From assembly GCA_964577055.1 (NCBI GenBank), contig CAZNWC010000001.1, positions 62,001 through 126,000 on the forward strand: a DNA stretch of 64,000 nucleotides, read 5' to 3'. The stretch is from PNNG01 sp964577055 (GTDB lineage Bacteria; Bacteroidota; Bacteroidia; UBA7662). The notes under the pieces were generated by a model that saw only the letters and a program-made list of their open reading frames with translations, ran no database searches and had not been told where the DNA came from. The first letter of the stretch is position 1, and every line of letters starts with the position of its first letter. Below are positions 61,958 through 64,000 of the stretch, in pieces. The position numbers and the translations under genes are program-made.

Positions 61958-63718
61958 ATGGAGAATTACATTGTTTCGTTTCGTAAGTACCGTCCCGCCA
62001 GTTTCGACACGGTGGTGGGGCAGCACCACATAACTGAAACACTCAAAAATGCCATTGCCAGCCAGCAGTTGGCACAGGCATTTTTGTTTTGCGGACCGCG
62101 AGGTGTTGGTAAAACTACCTGTGCCCGCATTTTTGCCAAAACCATCAATTGCACCAATCTCACCCCCGAGCATGAGGCGTGTAATGCTTGTGATTCTTGC
62201 ATCTCATTTAACCGTGGTGGTTCCATGGCCATTCATGAACTGGATGCCGCTTCCAACAATTCTGTGGATGATATTCGGAGTTTGGTGGAGCAGGTCAGAT
62301 ATGCACCACAAGGCAGCAAATACAAAATCTATATCATCGACGAGGTGCACATGCTTTCTACAGCGGCTTTCAATGCCTTTTTGAAAACCCTGGAAGAGCC
62401 ACCCTCCTATGCCATCTTTATTTTGGCCACAACCGAAAAACACAAAATTCTGCCCACCATCCTTTCCAGGTGTCAGATTTTTGATTTTAATCGCATCCAA
62501 ATAGATGACATAGCCAAACAGTTGGAGCGTATTTGTAAACAAGAGGGGATCACCTATGAGTACAATGCACTCCACGTAATCGGCCAAAAAGCCGATGGTG
62601 CTCTTCGCGATGCATTGTCGATCATGGACCAGGTGGTCAGCTTTTCAGGCGGAAACTTGAGCTACAAGGCAGTCATCGAAAACCTGAACATCATCGACCA
62701 TGATTACTATTTCAGGGTGACACAATTGTTGCTGCAACAAGACATGCCTGAGGTAAGCTTGCTACTTGATGAGGTTGTTAGCAAAGGATTCGAAGGCATC
62801 AATTTCATCACTGGTTTGGCCAGCCATTTTCGCAATTTGTTGATGGCGCAAGATGGGCGCACCGTGAAGCTCATTGAAGTGAGTGACGAAATCCGCAACA
62901 ACTATTTGCAACAGGCACAAGCATGTCATCCAGGCTTCTTACTGTCGGCACTCAATTTAGCATCTCAAGCAGAAATCAATTACAAGCAGAGCAAGCAACC
63001 GCGTTTGCTTGTTGAATTGGCTTTGATGAAAATGTGCTTTTTGCCGCAATTCCAATCAGGGCAGGAACTTGCCGATGGGCTAAAAAAAAAAGTAATTGAG
63101 CAGCCAACTGTTCAACAGTTCAGCGGTAATCCGCCCGCTGCTTCTGTAAAGGTTGTACAACAAATCGAACCGAAGGCCGCCGCCAATCTGGTGACCGACG
63201 AAAACAAAGCCACCAACCAAACCGCAAATACACCTGCTACCGCCAAGCCCAAAATTTCTGGTACACAAATCAAAATAGGGAAAAATCTGGCAGGCATTAA
63301 GACCACCCATGCCCATGTTGAGTTAAGCACAACAGAGCAGGCAACAGAGGCATATGAAATCCTAGATTTTGCTTCGGCGTGGCAGCGTTTGCTGACAGAA
63401 ACCAAAAGTGCAAAAAAAGATTACCTCCATGCCATTTTGTTGGAAAATCAGCCCGTCCTCCAAGATGACCAGTCTTATGTATTAAACATCCACAACGAGG
63501 CCCAACTACAACTCATTGAGGTAGAAAAAACAGAAATGCTGGAAAAAATTCGGAAATGGACTGGCAATGAAAATATTCACTTTGCTTATGTTTTTTTAAA
63601 AAACGATGCAGAAAATATCAAACCAGTAACATCTGTCGACAAATTCGGGAGAATGGTCGAAAAAAACCCTCATTTATTATCAATGGTCGAGAAATTTGGG
63701 CTTGACATTCAGTATTGA
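61958..63718 (+). CDS. dnaX: DNA polymerase III subunit gamma/tau
   Basis: Clamp-loader ATPase. The start is ATG 61958 (MENYIVSFRKYRPASFDTVVGQ), directly after a promoter box; the frame opens at 61916. 586 residues: Walker A GPRGVGKTT (46-54), a zinc module Cys65, Cys75, Cys78, Cys81, the DEVHMLSTAAFNAFLKTLEEP Walker B/sensor region, the ATPase lid and the helical oligomerisation domain (to about residue 365). Then comes a run of ten A (63082-63091) at codons 375-378, a linker rich in Ala/Thr/Lys, and a C-terminal tau domain (about 470-586) that should bind DnaE/DnaB. A frame shift at the A run would end translation at once and give a gamma-like form of 378-380 residues. Confidence 0.96.
   Translation: MENYIVSFRKYRPASFDTVVGQHHITETLKNAIASQQLAQAFLFCGPRGVGKTTCARIFAKTINCTNLTPEHEACNACDSCISFNRGGSMAIHELDAASNNSVDDIRSLVEQVRYAPQGSKYKIYIIDEVHMLSTAAFNAFLKTLEEPPSYAIFILATTEKHKILPTILSRCQIFDFNRIQIDDIAKQLERICKQEGITYEYNALHVIGQKADGALRDALSIMDQVVSFSGGNLSYKAVIENLNIIDHDYYFRVTQLLLQQDMPEVSLLLDEVVSKGFEGINFITGLASHFRNLLMAQDGRTVKLIEVSDEIRNNYLQQAQACHPGFLLSALNLASQAEINYKQSKQPRLLVELALMKMCFLPQFQSGQELADGLKKKVIEQPTVQQFSGNPPAASVKVVQQIEPKAAANLVTDENKATNQTANTPATAKPKISGTQIKIGKNLAGIKTTHAHVELSTTEQATEAYEILDFASAWQRLLTETKSAKKDYLHAILLENQPVLQDDQSYVLNIHNEAQLQLIEVEKTEMLEKIRKWTGNENIHFAYVFLKNDAENIKPVTSVDKFGRMVEKNPHLLSMVEKFGLDIQY
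63082..63091 (+). promoter_or_regulatory. A10 slippery run in dnaX (putative gamma-subunit site)
   Basis: Frame zero reads CTA AAA AAA AAA GTA. With one A lost, the next codons read AAG TAA (stop, 378 residues). With one A gained, or a -1 shift, they read AGT AAT TGA (stop, 380 residues). A small hairpin AACTG/CAGTT (63106-63120) lies 14 bases downstream. Confidence 0.6.
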
Positions 63719-63779
63719 GCCACTTATATTCGTCCGTTATTTAACGTCATTTGACGAAAAACAAAAAACAGTCACAAAC

Positions 63780-64000
63780 ATGTTGGTAAAAATTCCTTTG
63801 AAAAACACAGACGAGTCTGCCATTGTAGACGACCATGTGTACGAGTTCCTTACGGAGAACCCCTACTTGAAAAAAATCGGCTTTGTTGCCAATCTGCGCA
63901 AACACTCGCGCGGCTATGCTTTTTTTCAAAAGAACTGGCCCTTGGGCGATGGCGCTTATAAAAACGAGACCATCTATCTGCACAAACTCATTGCTGAGAA
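63780..64000 (+). CDS. Hypothetical protein, AP2/HNH-adjacent-like (3' end outside window)
   Basis: The frame is open from the ATG at 63780 to the window edge (73 residues). The text VANLRKHSRGYAFFQKNWPLGDGAYKNETIYLHKLIAE resembles the DNA-binding AP2-like region often joined to HNH homing-type endonucleases (the YLHKLIAE ending is characteristic), but the catalytic part, if any, lies beyond the window. It starts 61 bases after dnaX. No firm product can be named. Confidence 0.55.
   Translation, partial: MLVKIPLKNTDESAIVDDHVYEFLTENPYLKKIGFVANLRKHSRGYAFFQKNWPLGDGAYKNETIYLHKLIAE

Noticed and set aside
1..64000. CRISPR arrays, prophage, transposons, integrons or defence islands
   Set aside because: No spaced direct repeats, transposase, integrase, phage structural or restriction genes were seen; gene content is chromosomal housekeeping plus secreted proteins.
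63780..64000. Homing endonuclease or selfish element next to dnaX
   Set aside because: Only an AP2-like fragment is visible before the window ends; no catalytic HNH part can be shown, so it is kept as a hypothetical gene.

Overview
The window is chromosomal DNA from a member of the Bacteroidota. Several things point there: type IX secretion (T9SS) sorting domains of both type A and type B, the TAnnTTTG promoter box in front of many genes and both tRNAs, almost no Shine-Dalgarno sequences, a fused SecDF, and families typical of the phylum (DUF4296, DUF4382, DUF2520, TIGR03643, a 7TMR-DISM histidine kinase). The genome is compact. Neighbouring genes commonly overlap by 1 to 14 bases, and the only stretch over 300 bases without a protein gene (52763..53244) holds a tRNA and a short tandem repeat. 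I see no phage, insertion sequence, CRISPR array or integron. A run of exactly 100 N at 2589..2688, flanked by an identical 55-base repeat, marks a draft-assembly join.

Layout. 1-7040: cytochrome c assembly protein CcmF (cut by the window edge), a Rossmann/DUF2520 protein interrupted by the assembly gap, an unpaired CoA-transferase A subunit, mutS2, a DUF4296 lipoprotein and the divergent PLP-homeostasis gene yggS. 7090-15140: a secreted hypothetical, a DUF58 protein, a BNR/Ycf48-like secreted protein, a DUF1801 protein, then a same-strand group with a CstB-like metallo-beta-lactamase/rhodanese protein, a TIGR03643 protein, an MFS transporter and a Crp/Fnr regulator, followed by a lipoprotein hydrolase. 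15317-23785: rlmI, a DUF486 membrane protein, secDF, a small secreted protein, an ABC-F ATPase and an overlapping PAP2-mazG pair. 23834-28093: a PAS-LuxR regulator, a small NqrM-like cysteine protein facing apbE, yqgE, and the pdxH-trmN6 pair. 28293-30894: a NarL-type response regulator with its 7TMR-DISM kinase, then tRNA-Lys. 31007-37341: a tightly packed four-gene minus-strand unit with an unknown membrane-anchored protein, a DUF481-like barrel, a 1223-residue T9SS type B protein and a GNAT-like protein. 37455-43247: DinB, nucleoside phosphorylase, phosphatase, an RluA-family pseudouridine synthase, tilS, a retropepsin-like protein and mdh.

43357-48049 holds three tandem secreted pappalysin-like (M43) metalloproteases with T9SS tails, the clearest local gene expansion here. 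48056-53051: a D-cysteine desulfhydrase/ACC-deaminase-family enzyme, an FMN reductase, the protein quality-control operon tig-clpP-clpX, and tRNA-Leu. 53245-59758: the stringent-response enzyme RelA/SpoT, a Fur-family regulator, purA, pabB and a secreted protein. 59896-64000: the rpsF-rpsR-rplI ribosomal operon, a DUF4382 lipoprotein, dnaX and the start of another gene.

Most genes are housekeeping. The observations I rate highest are: (i) an A10 run in dnaX after which both alternative frames stop within three codons, a probable programmed slip site for making the gamma subunit; (ii) a perfect Shine-Dalgarno in front of rplI in a genome that otherwise avoids them, in the operon encoding bS6 and bS18; (iii) promoter boxes only 3-6 bases before ATG at several genes, implying leaderless mRNAs; (iv) the metalloprotease triplication with altered zinc-motif residues; and (v) an ABC-F protein whose degenerate motifs all fall in one of its two composite ATP sites.
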